From: JBHGBB01 sp041946755
GTDB taxonomy: Bacteria; UBP4; UBA4092; JAOAEQ01
DNA length: 15,249 bases
Direction: 5' to 3'
Assembly: GCA_041946755.1 (NCBI GenBank)
Contig: JBHGBB010000076.1
Coordinates: 1-15,249, forward strand
The translations under genes and the position numbers were made by a program. The notes beneath the pieces are model-generated. The model was not told the DNA's origin and searched no databases. It saw nothing but the letters and a program-made list of their open reading frames with translations. Of the stretch, positions 7,912 to 14,873 are shown one piece after another; the first letter of the stretch is position 1, and each line of letters opens with the position of its first letter.

Positions 7912-8454
7912 TTATTTATTTTGCTGTCGACGTAAAGCATTATTAATCATATCCAAATCCTGGTTTGCTTTTTGTAACTTCTCTTCAATTGTTGTAGGCG
8001 GATGTAACTTCTCTTCTAGCATAGCTATTTTCGGATTAACTTCATCAGCAAAAGTTCCGGCAGGTGCTAATCGAATATATTGTTTATATTCCGATAATGC
8101 CGATTCATCGACAGCTTTCTTCTCATAAGCCAATCCGAGATAATAATGCATCTCGGTATCCGCAGAATTCAACTGGAGAGCTTTCAATCCCGTTTCTATC
8201 GCTGAATCATGTTGTCCGGCTTGGTAATAAGCGAGAGTAAGATTATGGTATAGTTCCGGTTCGTTCGGTTGATACTCGATAGTCTTCTTATATTCATTTA
8301 TAGCGGTTTGGAAATCGTTCTGATTATATGCTGCGACCGCAAGATTAAAATGCTTTATCGCTTGCTGTTTGGGATAGGCAACAACGAAGTAGACGATAAC
8401 ACACCCGATAAAAATAATAAGGAGAATGAGTCTGATAATAATAAGTTTTTTCAT
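7912..8454 (-). CDS. Membrane-anchored TPR protein
   Basis: Protein of 180 residues. A single N-terminal membrane helix (about 4-26, very rich in Ile, Leu and Val) is followed by three tetratricopeptide repeats (about 31-64, 66-98 and 100-132) with the usual A/Y/G/A/P spacing. A charged, Glu- and Gln-rich helical tail (140-178) may form a coiled coil. With a short positive N-terminus (MKK) the TPR part probably faces the periplasm or outside. TPRs act as protein-binding scaffolds; the partner is unknown. ATG at 8454 has AGGAAG about 9 to 12 bases upstream. A TATAAT sits at 8486-8481 on this strand, with only a poor -35. The gene is isolated: the symporter terminator lies upstream and MarC converges from the other side. 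Confidence 0.8.
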   Translation of the reverse strand: MKKLIIIRLILLIIFIGCVIVYFVVAYPKQQAIKHFNLAVAAYNQNDFQTAINEYKKTIEYQPNEPELYHNLTLAYYQAGQHDSAIETGLKALQLNSADTEMHYYLGLAYEKKAVDESALSEYKQYIRLAPAGTFADEVNPKIAMLEEKLHPPTTIEEKLQKANQDLDMINNALRRQQNK

Positions 8455-8480
8455 AGAATATTCTTCCTAATCGTCCAATT

Positions 8481-8486
8481 ATTATA
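8481..8486 (-). promoter_or_regulatory. Candidate -10 box for the TPR gene
   Basis: A perfect TATAAT on the - strand, about 27 bases before the start codon at 8454. No good -35 hexamer lies 16-18 bases upstream, so this is a weak promoter call. Confidence 0.4.
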
Positions 8487-8530
8487 TCTTATTTTAAAGG
8501 TTTATTGAGCGGGTATGAATCGATAATAAA

Positions 8531-8574
8531 TAAAAAACTGGGTTTATCATCAGCGATGCTCAATAAACCCAGTT
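8531..8574 (-). terminator. Intrinsic terminator of the symporter gene
   Basis: A perfect 12-bp stem pairs 8563-8574 with 8536-8547, and CATC/GATG (8548-8551 with 8555-8558) can pair inside the loop. Read on the - strand, the stem is followed by TTTTTTA. It begins about 26 bases after the symporter stop codon, the expected place. A further segment at 8499-8510 is complementary to 8558-8569 and could form a competing stem. Confidence 0.85.
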
Positions 8575-8600
8575 ATTTGACCAAATTTGCTTTTTATTAA

Positions 8601-10307
8601 CTATTCCTGCGGATAAGCTTTTTTAATCTCTTCTTCTCTCCGGATAGCCGCATCCAGAACGTGCTGCGGTGTTCTAAATAAGAGCGAAACAAAAAATGTT
8701 GCCATCGCTCCGGCCATCGCATACCAGGTGAACTCAATTTGTGGCATCCAGGATGGGAATGTATAACCTAATGCTGAAGGAGAAAAGAGATGAATAATAA
8801 AATTAATCAAATCATAGTATTTGCCACTTAACAGCAGAATAGTAAATACTCCTGCAATTAATGCCAGGATATTCCCCTTATCAGACCCTCTGGTCTTGGT
8901 AAACATTCCAGTCAGGAAAAGACCTAACATCGGGCCTAGAAAATAAGCTGCGATGCCCAGTGCTATAGGAATAATAGTCAGAGTAGGATTTTTGACGTTG
9001 GCTATGGCAAAGACGACGGCTACGATAATCATGAGTACGGCAAATACTCCGGTGAATACTCGTGCGGCAAAAACATAGTGATGTTCTTCTTTATTTCGCG
9101 CGAAGTAGGGAATATACCAATCGTTGGTAGCGGTGGTAGCTAAAGCGTTCAAGGCTGCACTTAATGAACCCATGGCAGTTGCGAAAACTCCTGCCATAAC
9201 AAATCCTCGGATTACTACCGGCATGACATTTAAAATATAGACCCCAAAAACATCGTTCGGTTTCGCCGGTTTTAATGCCGGATTTAATTCATAAAACGCA
9301 ATTAAAAGGACGCCAATGAAGGTGAAACAGAATGCAATCGGTACATCCATAAACGCTGCGGTAACCAGTGACCGTCGGCTTTTTTTGTAGTCTTTAGCCG
9401 TTAGCATTCGTTGTACCATATCCTGGTCGGTACCAAACGCTGCCATATTGCCGATAGTAGTTGCGATAACCGCTGCGGGAATAGTATATTTGTTCGCTAG
9501 AACTAATTTAAATATTTCCCAAAGGGTTGAGCCGGATTTAACATTTTCAAATCCGGTTAGAAAATATCCTTTTGTCGTCGTCATTTCCGGTACATGCTGA
9601 CCGAGAACCGAGAATCCATTCATTATACTTCCACCACCAATATGATAGAGAATGGTTCCGATCGCGACTACCGCGCTGCCGAACATTAAACTCGCTTGAA
9701 TTAAATCGGTCCAAATAACCGCTTTAATTCCTCCTAACGCGGTATATATACAGGTGACAATGGTTAAAATGATAATTGCCCAGGCATAGGGTACCCAGGT
9801 ATCGAGGTGTTGGAATGTTACCGGTTGGTGTAAAACGAATAATCGCCAGGCAAGAACCAAAACTAATGATGGTACATACAATCGTACGCCGGAAGCTAAA
9901 ACGCGCATAATCAAAAATAATCCGGAGACCATATTTTTCGATTTGATTCCGAAGCGGACTAGGAGGTAGTCGTAAACCGTATATACCCGGTATTTATAAT
10001 ATGGTTTTAAAAAGTAATGTCCGACAATAATCCGACCGAGAATAAGGCCGATGGTTAACTGGACATAGATGACTCCCCGGGTAGAGAATCCTTCAGCCGG
10101 TGCGCCGATAAACGTTGCCGCGCTGGTTTCGGCAGCGATAATCGATGCCATAACCGCCCACCAGGGCATTTTACGGCCTCCAAGCGCGTAATCTTCTAGA
10201 CTCCGTTCTCTTCGTCCCATGTAGAGACCGATAGCGGTTATTGATACAAAGTAGAGTATGATGATAAATCCATCAATTAACAATGCAGAAGTTGACATGG
10301 TTGACAT
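8601..10307 (-). CDS. Sodium:solute symporter family transporter (SSS/SLC5-like)
   Basis: Inner-membrane transporter of 568 residues with about 13-14 hydrophobic helices, which couples sodium entry to uptake of a sugar, cyclitol or similar solute. Family signatures seen are GRKMPWWAVMASIIAAETSA (44-63), ATFIGAPAEGFSTRG (64-78), YTALGGIKAVIWTDLIQ (188-204), GTDQDMVQRML (292-302) and GSLSAALNALATTATNDWY (380-398). In the last, S381 and S383 lie where family members hold the Na2 sodium site. The length is at the upper end of the typical range. GGAGG (10321-10325) lies 13 bases before ATG at 10307, rather far; ATG at 10298 is an alternative. The gene diverges from a sugar isomerase and three oxidoreductase genes, so it probably imports their substrate. 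Which sugar cannot be read from sequence. Confidence 0.9.
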   Translation of the reverse strand: MSTMSTSALLIDGFIIILYFVSITAIGLYMGRRERSLEDYALGGRKMPWWAVMASIIAAETSAATFIGAPAEGFSTRGVIYVQLTIGLILGRIIVGHYFLKPYYKYRVYTVYDYLLVRFGIKSKNMVSGLFLIMRVLASGVRLYVPSLVLVLAWRLFVLHQPVTFQHLDTWVPYAWAIIILTIVTCIYTALGGIKAVIWTDLIQASLMFGSAVVAIGTILYHIGGGSIMNGFSVLGQHVPEMTTTKGYFLTGFENVKSGSTLWEIFKLVLANKYTIPAAVIATTIGNMAAFGTDQDMVQRMLTAKDYKKSRRSLVTAAFMDVPIAFCFTFIGVLLIAFYELNPALKPAKPNDVFGVYILNVMPVVIRGFVMAGVFATAMGSLSAALNALATTATNDWYIPYFARNKEEHHYVFAARVFTGVFAVLMIIVAVVFAIANVKNPTLTIIPIALGIAAYFLGPMLGLFLTGMFTKTRGSDKGNILALIAGVFTILLLSGKYYDLINFIIHLFSPSALGYTFPSWMPQIEFTWYAMAGAMATFFVSLLFRTPQHVLDAAIRREEEIKKAYPQE

Positions 10308-10354
10308 AACTGATTCATATCCTCCATATGATAAATAGATGAATAGATTTAATT

Positions 10355-10380
10355 CCTATCTTATCTCAGATAAGATTAGG
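10355..10380. promoter_or_regulatory. Candidate operator dyad for the symporter promoter
   Basis: Perfect inverted repeat ATCTTATCT-C-AGATAAGAT (10358-10376), extended by CCT at 10355-10357 and AGG at 10378-10380 past one unpaired base. It lies just downstream of a - strand TATAAT (10392-10387), where a repressor would block the start of symporter transcription. No regulator gene is present in the window, so the binding protein is unknown. Confidence 0.5.
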
Positions 10381-10468
10381 GTGATTATTATATCTTGATT
10401 TGCGAGAAAATAAAACTAGAATTATATAAAATAGGACTTTTTTAGAGTAGAATCATATATTTATCACC

Positions 10469-10497
10469 TTGTAAAAAAGAGCAATATTGTGTATACT
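10469..10497 (+). promoter_or_regulatory. Sigma70-like promoter for the sugar catabolic gene run
   Basis: TTGTAA (10469-10474) and TATACT (10492-10497) are separated by 17 bases. The start of transcription should be near 10504, giving a leader of about 115 bases before the isomerase ATG at 10619. Confidence 0.65.
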
Positions 10498-10618
10498 TTT
10501 TAACTAATTCTGGAAAAAGGAATCGGGAGGTAAGATCAAGCTGATTCTAGATTTGAAATTGTTGAAGATAGCAGAATAAATCCATAATCCGGGATCAGAG
10601 TAATCTTATACTAAAACT

Positions 10619-11449
10619 ATGAAAATCGGAATAAATCATTGGGCGTTTGGCGATAAGAATGTATCGGATAGTTTTAAACTGGCTAAAGAAGCAGGATTCC
10701 AATCGATGGAATTAAATTTCGCTGAAAGCGGAGAAATAACGGCAAACTCGACTAAGTCGGATATGCAGAAAATCAAGCAAATAGCTGATAGAATCGGAAT
10801 TGAAATCAGCAGTATGTCAACCGGGTTATTCTGGCGATATTCGTTTACCAGCGATAAAAAAGAAGAACGGGAACAGGCAAAAAAGAATACTACCAAAATG
10901 CTGGAACTAGCTTCGTTCATAGAAGTGAAAACCATTTTAGTCGTTCCCGGTCATGTCTGGTCATTTGCACCGGAAGCTGGCATTATCCCATACGATATAG
11001 CGTATGACCGGTCGTTGAAAGCATTGACCGAATTAGCACCGATTGCTGAGAAATACCAGGTGCATATCGGGATCGAACATGTCTGGAGTAAGTTTTTATT
11101 ATCCCCATTGGAGTATCGCGATTTAATCGATAAAGTCGGCAGTAAATATCTCGGCGCTTATTTCGATGTCGGGAATGTATTGTTATATGGATTCCCGGAA
11201 CAATGGATTCGGATTCTGGGAAAAAGAATTAAAGCAGTCCATTTCAAAGATTTTAAAACGCAGGTCGCTACGCTCGAAGGTTTCTGTCCATTATTGTATG
11301 GGGATGTGAATTGGCAGGAAGTAATGCAGGCGTTTCGCGAAGTTAAATATGATGGGTATGTAACCGGCGAATTATTTCCACCCAAACAGTTACCGGACCA
11401 GATGATTTTCGATACGGCAGCGGCAATGAAACGGATAGTTAAATTATAA
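10619..11449 (+). CDS. Sugar (phosphate) isomerase/epimerase-like TIM barrel (AP endonuclease 2 family)
   Basis: Cytosolic TIM-barrel protein of 276 residues, the usual length. The four metal ligands of this fold appear in order: E153 in IGIEHVW, D183 in YFDVGN, H208 in AVHFKDF and E251 in VTGELF. Relatives include L-ribulose/L-xylulose-5-phosphate 3-epimerases, hydroxypyruvate isomerase, inosose dehydratase or isomerase, and enzymes that cleave 3-keto-glycosides. Next to three Gfo/Idh/MocA oxidoreductases and a symporter, a step on a keto-sugar, keto-glycoside or inosose is plausible, but the reaction cannot be chosen from motifs. The ATG at 10619 has no clear Shine-Dalgarno site, unlike the three genes after it. 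The 124-bp gap to the next gene holds a small dyad, CGATTAT-T-ATAATCG (11464-11478), of unknown use. It is the first gene of the + strand run. Confidence 0.85.
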   Translation: MKIGINHWAFGDKNVSDSFKLAKEAGFQSMELNFAESGEITANSTKSDMQKIKQIADRIGIEISSMSTGLFWRYSFTSDKKEEREQAKKNTTKMLELASFIEVKTILVVPGHVWSFAPEAGIIPYDIAYDRSLKALTELAPIAEKYQVHIGIEHVWSKFLLSPLEYRDLIDKVGSKYLGAYFDVGNVLLYGFPEQWIRILGKRIKAVHFKDFKTQVATLEGFCPLLYGDVNWQEVMQAFREVKYDGYVTGELFPPKQLPDQMIFDTAAAMKRIVKL

Positions 11450-11573
11450 ATATAAGATTACTGCGATTATTATAATCGATGACTATGGTAAGAATCCGTA
11501 AAAACAATGATTTTTATCGGTGTCATTAGGCTGATATCGTTGTAATCTTTTTTTACAGGGAGGTTGTTCATCT

Positions 11574-12560
11574 ATGTTAAAGGTAGGTATTATCGGTACC
11601 GGAACTATGGGGCGGTTCCATACATTTGCTTATTCTCAGATTCAAGGATCGAAAGTCGTTGCCTGCAGTGATCCGCGGCTTGAGGTCTGTAAAGAAGTAG
11701 CGGCGCAATATCAAGCGAAATGTGTCGAGAATCCGGATGAGATTATTTCCAATCCGGAAATTGATTTGGTCGATATCTGCACACCAACTCCTTTCCACAA
11801 AGAATATACCCTAAAAGCGATTAAAGCCGGAAAACATGTTTTCTGTGAGAAACCGATTGCGCGAACCATCGCTGAAGCTGAAGCAATGGCGAAAACGATC
11901 AAAGCAGCGAAAGTAAAATTTGTCGTCGGTCATGTACTTCGTTTCTTTCCGGAGTTTGTAGTGATGAAACAGATGATTGACCAGGGGAAAATCGGGAAAC
12001 CGGGTGTAGTCAGAACCAGCCGGATGGCGGGATTCCCGCGGGCTTCGAATGATTGGTATGCGAATTTCCCGATGAGTGGTGGAGTTATTCTGGATATGAT
12101 TATCCATGATTTCGATTGGCTAAACTGGGTGTTTGGAGCACCGAAACGGGTTTTCGCTCATGGCTTGATTAATAGCGGGTATGATCATCTCGATTATGCT
12201 TTAGTAACGATTCGATATAAGAATGGAGTAATCGCTCATGTTGAAGGCAGCTGGGCACAACCGGGCGGATTCGCGGTTAAAGTTGAAGCGACTGGAGATA
12301 AAGGGCAGCTCGATTTCGTTATGGGCGATACCATGCCGGTAAATATGCAGCAGCGGAAAACGGATAAAAGTTCGGTCGGGGTAGCGGTTCCGGAAAGCCC
12401 GTTATCAGAAGACCCCTATACTTCAGAGATTCGGCATTTTGTGAATTGTATTCTTAACGATACCCCGCCGGCAGTTACGGTAGATGATGCGGTAGCCGCA
12501 TTAAAAGTCAGTTTAGCAGCGCTGGAATCGATTAAAACTGGTCAACCGGTAAATTTATAG
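11574..12560 (+). CDS. Gfo/Idh/MocA family NAD(P)-dependent oxidoreductase (first)
   Basis: Cytosolic dehydrogenase of 328 residues. The N-terminal Rossmann domain has GTGTMG (8-13), the GxGxxG dinucleotide-binding loop, then the family hallmark CEKPIA with E92, K93 and P94, where the lysine acts in catalysis. The C-terminal alpha/beta domain has SGGVILDMIIHDFDW (168-182), giving the usual D174 and H178 pair of the substrate site. The family oxidises or reduces sugars, inositols and glycosides at a hydroxyl or keto carbon. AGGGAGG (11557-11563) lies 10 bases before ATG. The second oxidoreductase gene follows after only 35 bp, so the two are co-transcribed. Substrate is unknown; in context it probably oxidises the imported sugar or a glycoside. 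Confidence 0.9.
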   Translation: MLKVGIIGTGTMGRFHTFAYSQIQGSKVVACSDPRLEVCKEVAAQYQAKCVENPDEIISNPEIDLVDICTPTPFHKEYTLKAIKAGKHVFCEKPIARTIAEAEAMAKTIKAAKVKFVVGHVLRFFPEFVVMKQMIDQGKIGKPGVVRTSRMAGFPRASNDWYANFPMSGGVILDMIIHDFDWLNWVFGAPKRVFAHGLINSGYDHLDYALVTIRYKNGVIAHVEGSWAQPGGFAVKVEATGDKGQLDFVMGDTMPVNMQQRKTDKSSVGVAVPESPLSEDPYTSEIRHFVNCILNDTPPAVTVDDAVAALKVSLAALESIKTGQPVNL

Positions 12561-12595
12561 CAAGATTATAATGTTTATTATGGAGGAATAATACT

Positions 12596-13579
12596 ATGGT
12601 TAAAGTAGGGATGTTAAGTTTTGCGCATATGCATGCGAATAGTTATATTCAATGTGTTAAACAATTACCGAACGCTGAACTGGTCGGAATCGCTGACGAT
12701 AATGCTGTTCGCGGGAAGAAGATTGCGAAACAGCAGCAAACCAAATATTTCCCGAGTTATGAGAAGCTATTGGCGGAAGATATACAAGCGGTAGTAATCT
12801 GCAGCGAGAATGTATATCATCGCAAACTCACTACCTTGGCAGCTAAAGCCGGAAAACATGTTATCTGCGAGAAACCGATTTCAGTTTCGGTAAAAGATGC
12901 GCAGGCGATGATCGATGTTTGTAAACAGAACAAGGTGCAGTTGATGACCGCATTCCCTTGCCGGTTTGCCCCGCCGGTAGTTCGGGTGAAACAGATGATT
13001 GATGAAGGTAAAATCGGTAAGATTATTGCGATTAATGGGACCAACCATGGCCGGATGCCCGGTGGTTGGTTTATCGACAAGAAGCTTAGCGGCGGTGGCG
13101 CTGTAATGGACCATACCGTTCATGTATCGGATTTAATGCGATGGATGACCAAAGCGGAGTTTACGGAAGTATATGCGGAAATCGATACCCGGTTCCATAA
13201 AATTAATATTGACGATTGCGGGATGCTGAATATGAAAATGGATAACGGAGCGTTTACCACCTTAGACCCAAGCTGGTCGCGGTCTACCGTATACCCGACC
13301 TGGGGCGATGTAACCATGCATATCATCGGTACCGACGGTGTAGTTTGGCTGGATACCTTCAACCAGAAAATGGCGTTGTATAATAAAGATGAGGTGCGGC
13401 CGAATTGGTTATATTGGGGTTCGAATATGGATTTGGAAATGATTCGGGCGTTTGTCGATGCAATCGACACTAATAAACCCGTGCCGGTGACCGGATATGA
13501 TGGATTGAAAGCAATGGAAGTAGCGCTCGGTGCATATCAATCGGCTAAGAAAAAAGCACCGGTGAAGCTCCCGCTCTAA
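12596..13579 (+). CDS. Gfo/Idh/MocA family oxidoreductase (second, altered nucleotide loop)
   Basis: Dehydrogenase-fold protein of 327 residues, in the same operon as the first. CEKPIS (E92, K93, P94) and the substrate-domain motif SGGGAVMDHTVHVSDLM (165-181, with D172 and H176) are intact. The usual GxGxxG loop is replaced by GMLSFAHMHA (5-14), which keeps only the first glycine. This change occurs in one branch of the family, and such proteins may bind the cofactor differently. The remainder of the Rossmann domain (ADDN after the second strand) is normal, so the gene is not simply decayed. GGAGGA (12582-12587) lies 8 bases before ATG. A 182-bp gap with a palindromic repeat separates it from the third oxidoreductase gene. 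Its substrate probably belongs to the same pathway. Confidence 0.87.
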   Translation: MVKVGMLSFAHMHANSYIQCVKQLPNAELVGIADDNAVRGKKIAKQQQTKYFPSYEKLLAEDIQAVVICSENVYHRKLTTLAAKAGKHVICEKPISVSVKDAQAMIDVCKQNKVQLMTAFPCRFAPPVVRVKQMIDEGKIGKIIAINGTNHGRMPGGWFIDKKLSGGGAVMDHTVHVSDLMRWMTKAEFTEVYAEIDTRFHKINIDDCGMLNMKMDNGAFTTLDPSWSRSTVYPTWGDVTMHIIGTDGVVWLDTFNQKMALYNKDEVRPNWLYWGSNMDLEMIRAFVDAIDTNKPVPVTGYDGLKAMEVALGAYQSAKKKAPVKLPL

Positions 13580-13581
13580 TT

Positions 13582-13609
13582 GCGGAATGCGGATTTCGGA
13601 TTGTGGAAT
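13582..13609. repeat. Four degenerate heptamer iterations
   Basis: GCGGAAT, GCGGATT, TCGGATT and GTGGAAT stand head to tail directly after a stop codon. Read on the other strand they give the peptide IPQSEIRIPQ, a type of low-complexity translation I recall from many metagenomic annotations. It is noncoding repeat DNA rather than a gene. Confidence 0.7.
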
Positions 13610-13622
13610 TAAAAACAAAGCT

Positions 13623-13705
13623 AACCGCAAAGCACGCCATGAAAGCGCAAAGCGCGCAAAGATTTTCTTTGCGTTCTTTGCGGAGACGTTGCGCCCTTTG
13701 CGGTT
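13623..13705. repeat. Long imperfect palindrome built from GCAAAG iterations
   Basis: Outer arms AACCGCAAAG (13623-13632) and CTTTGCGGTT (13696-13705) pair perfectly. Inner arms 13646-13662 and 13666-13682 pair over 17 positions with one mismatch and one wobble around a 3-base loop. The 13-base stretches between outer and inner arms are equal in length and partly complementary. Both arms repeat the GCAAAG/CTTTGC unit. No T-tract follows, so it is not a standard terminator. It lies inside the oxidoreductase run and could protect or attenuate mRNA, or be a dispersed repeat. Confidence 0.75.
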
Positions 13706-13761
13706 AAAGTTTTTGTGGTTTTTCTTATTTAACCATTTAACTTAGTGCTTAAGGAGAAAGT

Positions 13762-14730
13762 ATGTCTGCAAATAAGTTTGTAAAAGTTCGGGTCGGGATC
13801 ATCGGCTGTGGCGGTATTTCAGGGGTACATTTTGAAGGATATAAACAGAATGGAGCAGAAATTGTTGCCTGTTCGGATATAAACGAAGCGGCAGCGAGAA
13901 CGAAAGCGAATCAGTATAATTGTGTACCGTATACAGACTATAAACAGATGTTGGCGAAAGAGAAATTAGATGTAATCAGTATCTGTACCCCTCCGTTATT
14001 TCATCAAGAGATAGCGCTAGCTGCGTTTAAACAGAAGATTCATGTGCTCTGTGAGAAACCGTTAGCGATGAATGTCGCCGAAGCGAAAAAAATGGTTGAA
14101 GCAGCGAAAAAGAGCAAAGTCGTGTTTATGACCGCGTTTTGCCATCGATTCCAGGCGCCGATTGTCGAAATGAAAAAACTCATCGATTCGGGGAAACTTG
14201 GGAAAATGTTGATGTTCAGAAACCGGTTTGCCGGAAGATTTGCTAATGTAGAAAAGGTCTGGTTCTCGAACAAAAAGTATGCCGGCGGTGGGGTGTTTAT
14301 GGATACCTTAGTGCATTCGATCGATATTTTCCGGTATCTCTTCGGTGATGTCGCTTCCGCGAGTGGGAAAATTCATACGTTCAATAAAAAGATTAAGGTT
14401 GAAGATGTAGGAATTATCCTTTTAAAATCGAAATCGAATGTTATCGGAACCATGGAAGCGAGTTGGTCTACTCCCATCGGAGAAGCGATTGTTGAAGCTT
14501 ATGGCTCGGAAGGTACTGCGATCTATAGTTATAATACCAATGAGCTACGCTATATGTTAGCGACTGATAAAGACTGGCGGAAACCGAAACTAAAAGTGCC
14601 TAGCCGGTTTACGCTGGAAGTTGAAGATTTCTTGAATGCGGTTACTACCGGTAGAAAACTCCGGGTTGATGGAACTGATGGACTTAAAGCACTAGAAGTA
14701 ATCGAAATGGCATATAAAACAGCTAAATAA
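13762..14730 (+). CDS. Gfo/Idh/MocA family NAD(P)-dependent oxidoreductase (third)
   Basis: Dehydrogenase of 322 residues, the third of this family in a row. The nucleotide loop is GCGGIS (15-20), a common variant of GxGxxG. LCEKPLA supplies E98, K99 and P100, and the substrate domain has AGGGVFMDTLVHSIDIF (174-190) with D181 and H185. The sequence differs from the two upstream copies through most of its length, so the three are diverged paralogues, not recent duplicates. Each probably takes a different substrate or works in a different direction. AAGGAG (13751-13756) stands 5 bases before ATG. A strong intrinsic terminator follows 32 bp after the stop and ends the gene run. Confidence 0.9.
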   Translation: MSANKFVKVRVGIIGCGGISGVHFEGYKQNGAEIVACSDINEAAARTKANQYNCVPYTDYKQMLAKEKLDVISICTPPLFHQEIALAAFKQKIHVLCEKPLAMNVAEAKKMVEAAKKSKVVFMTAFCHRFQAPIVEMKKLIDSGKLGKMLMFRNRFAGRFANVEKVWFSNKKYAGGGVFMDTLVHSIDIFRYLFGDVASASGKIHTFNKKIKVEDVGIILLKSKSNVIGTMEASWSTPIGEAIVEAYGSEGTAIYSYNTNELRYMLATDKDWRKPKLKVPSRFTLEVEDFLNAVTTGRKLRVDGTDGLKALEVIEMAYKTAK

Positions 14731-14762
14731 ACTTTATTCTCTTGCTAGGCAATTGTTATTAT

Positions 14763-14808
14763 AAAAAATAGCCAGTTTATCGAAATGATAAGCTGGCTAT
14801 TTTTTTTG
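14763..14808 (+). terminator. Intrinsic terminator of the oxidoreductase gene run
   Basis: A 14-bp stem (14768-14781 with 14787-14800, one G-U pair) around the 5-base loop GAAAT is followed by eight T. A run of A precedes the left arm, so the structure can also stop transcription coming from the right. Confidence 0.93.
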
Positions 14809-14873
14809 GGAATAATACCTGTCTCATTTATATCTCAAATTAACTCCCTTGATAGTTTAATTCTGTGATTGAA

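Larger units (their letters stand above)
10308..10618. other. Divergent control region (311 bp) between symporter and sugar catabolic genes
   Basis: AT-rich gap with no gene. It holds the symporter ribosome site, a 9+1+9 dyad at 10358-10376, a - strand TATAAT at 10392-10387 with a poor -35, and a good + strand promoter at 10469-10497. A GGGAGG at 10525-10530 in the + strand leader is not followed by an ATG, so no leader peptide is called. Confidence 0.65.

Noticed and set aside
10525..10618. Leader peptide after GGGAGG at 10525-10530
   Set aside because: No ATG at a proper distance; only a distant TTG followed by a short frame. No supporting pattern.
13409..13630. Reading frame on the - strand with IPQSEIRIPQ
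   Set aside because: It is a translation of the heptamer repeat plus the antisense of the second oxidoreductase.
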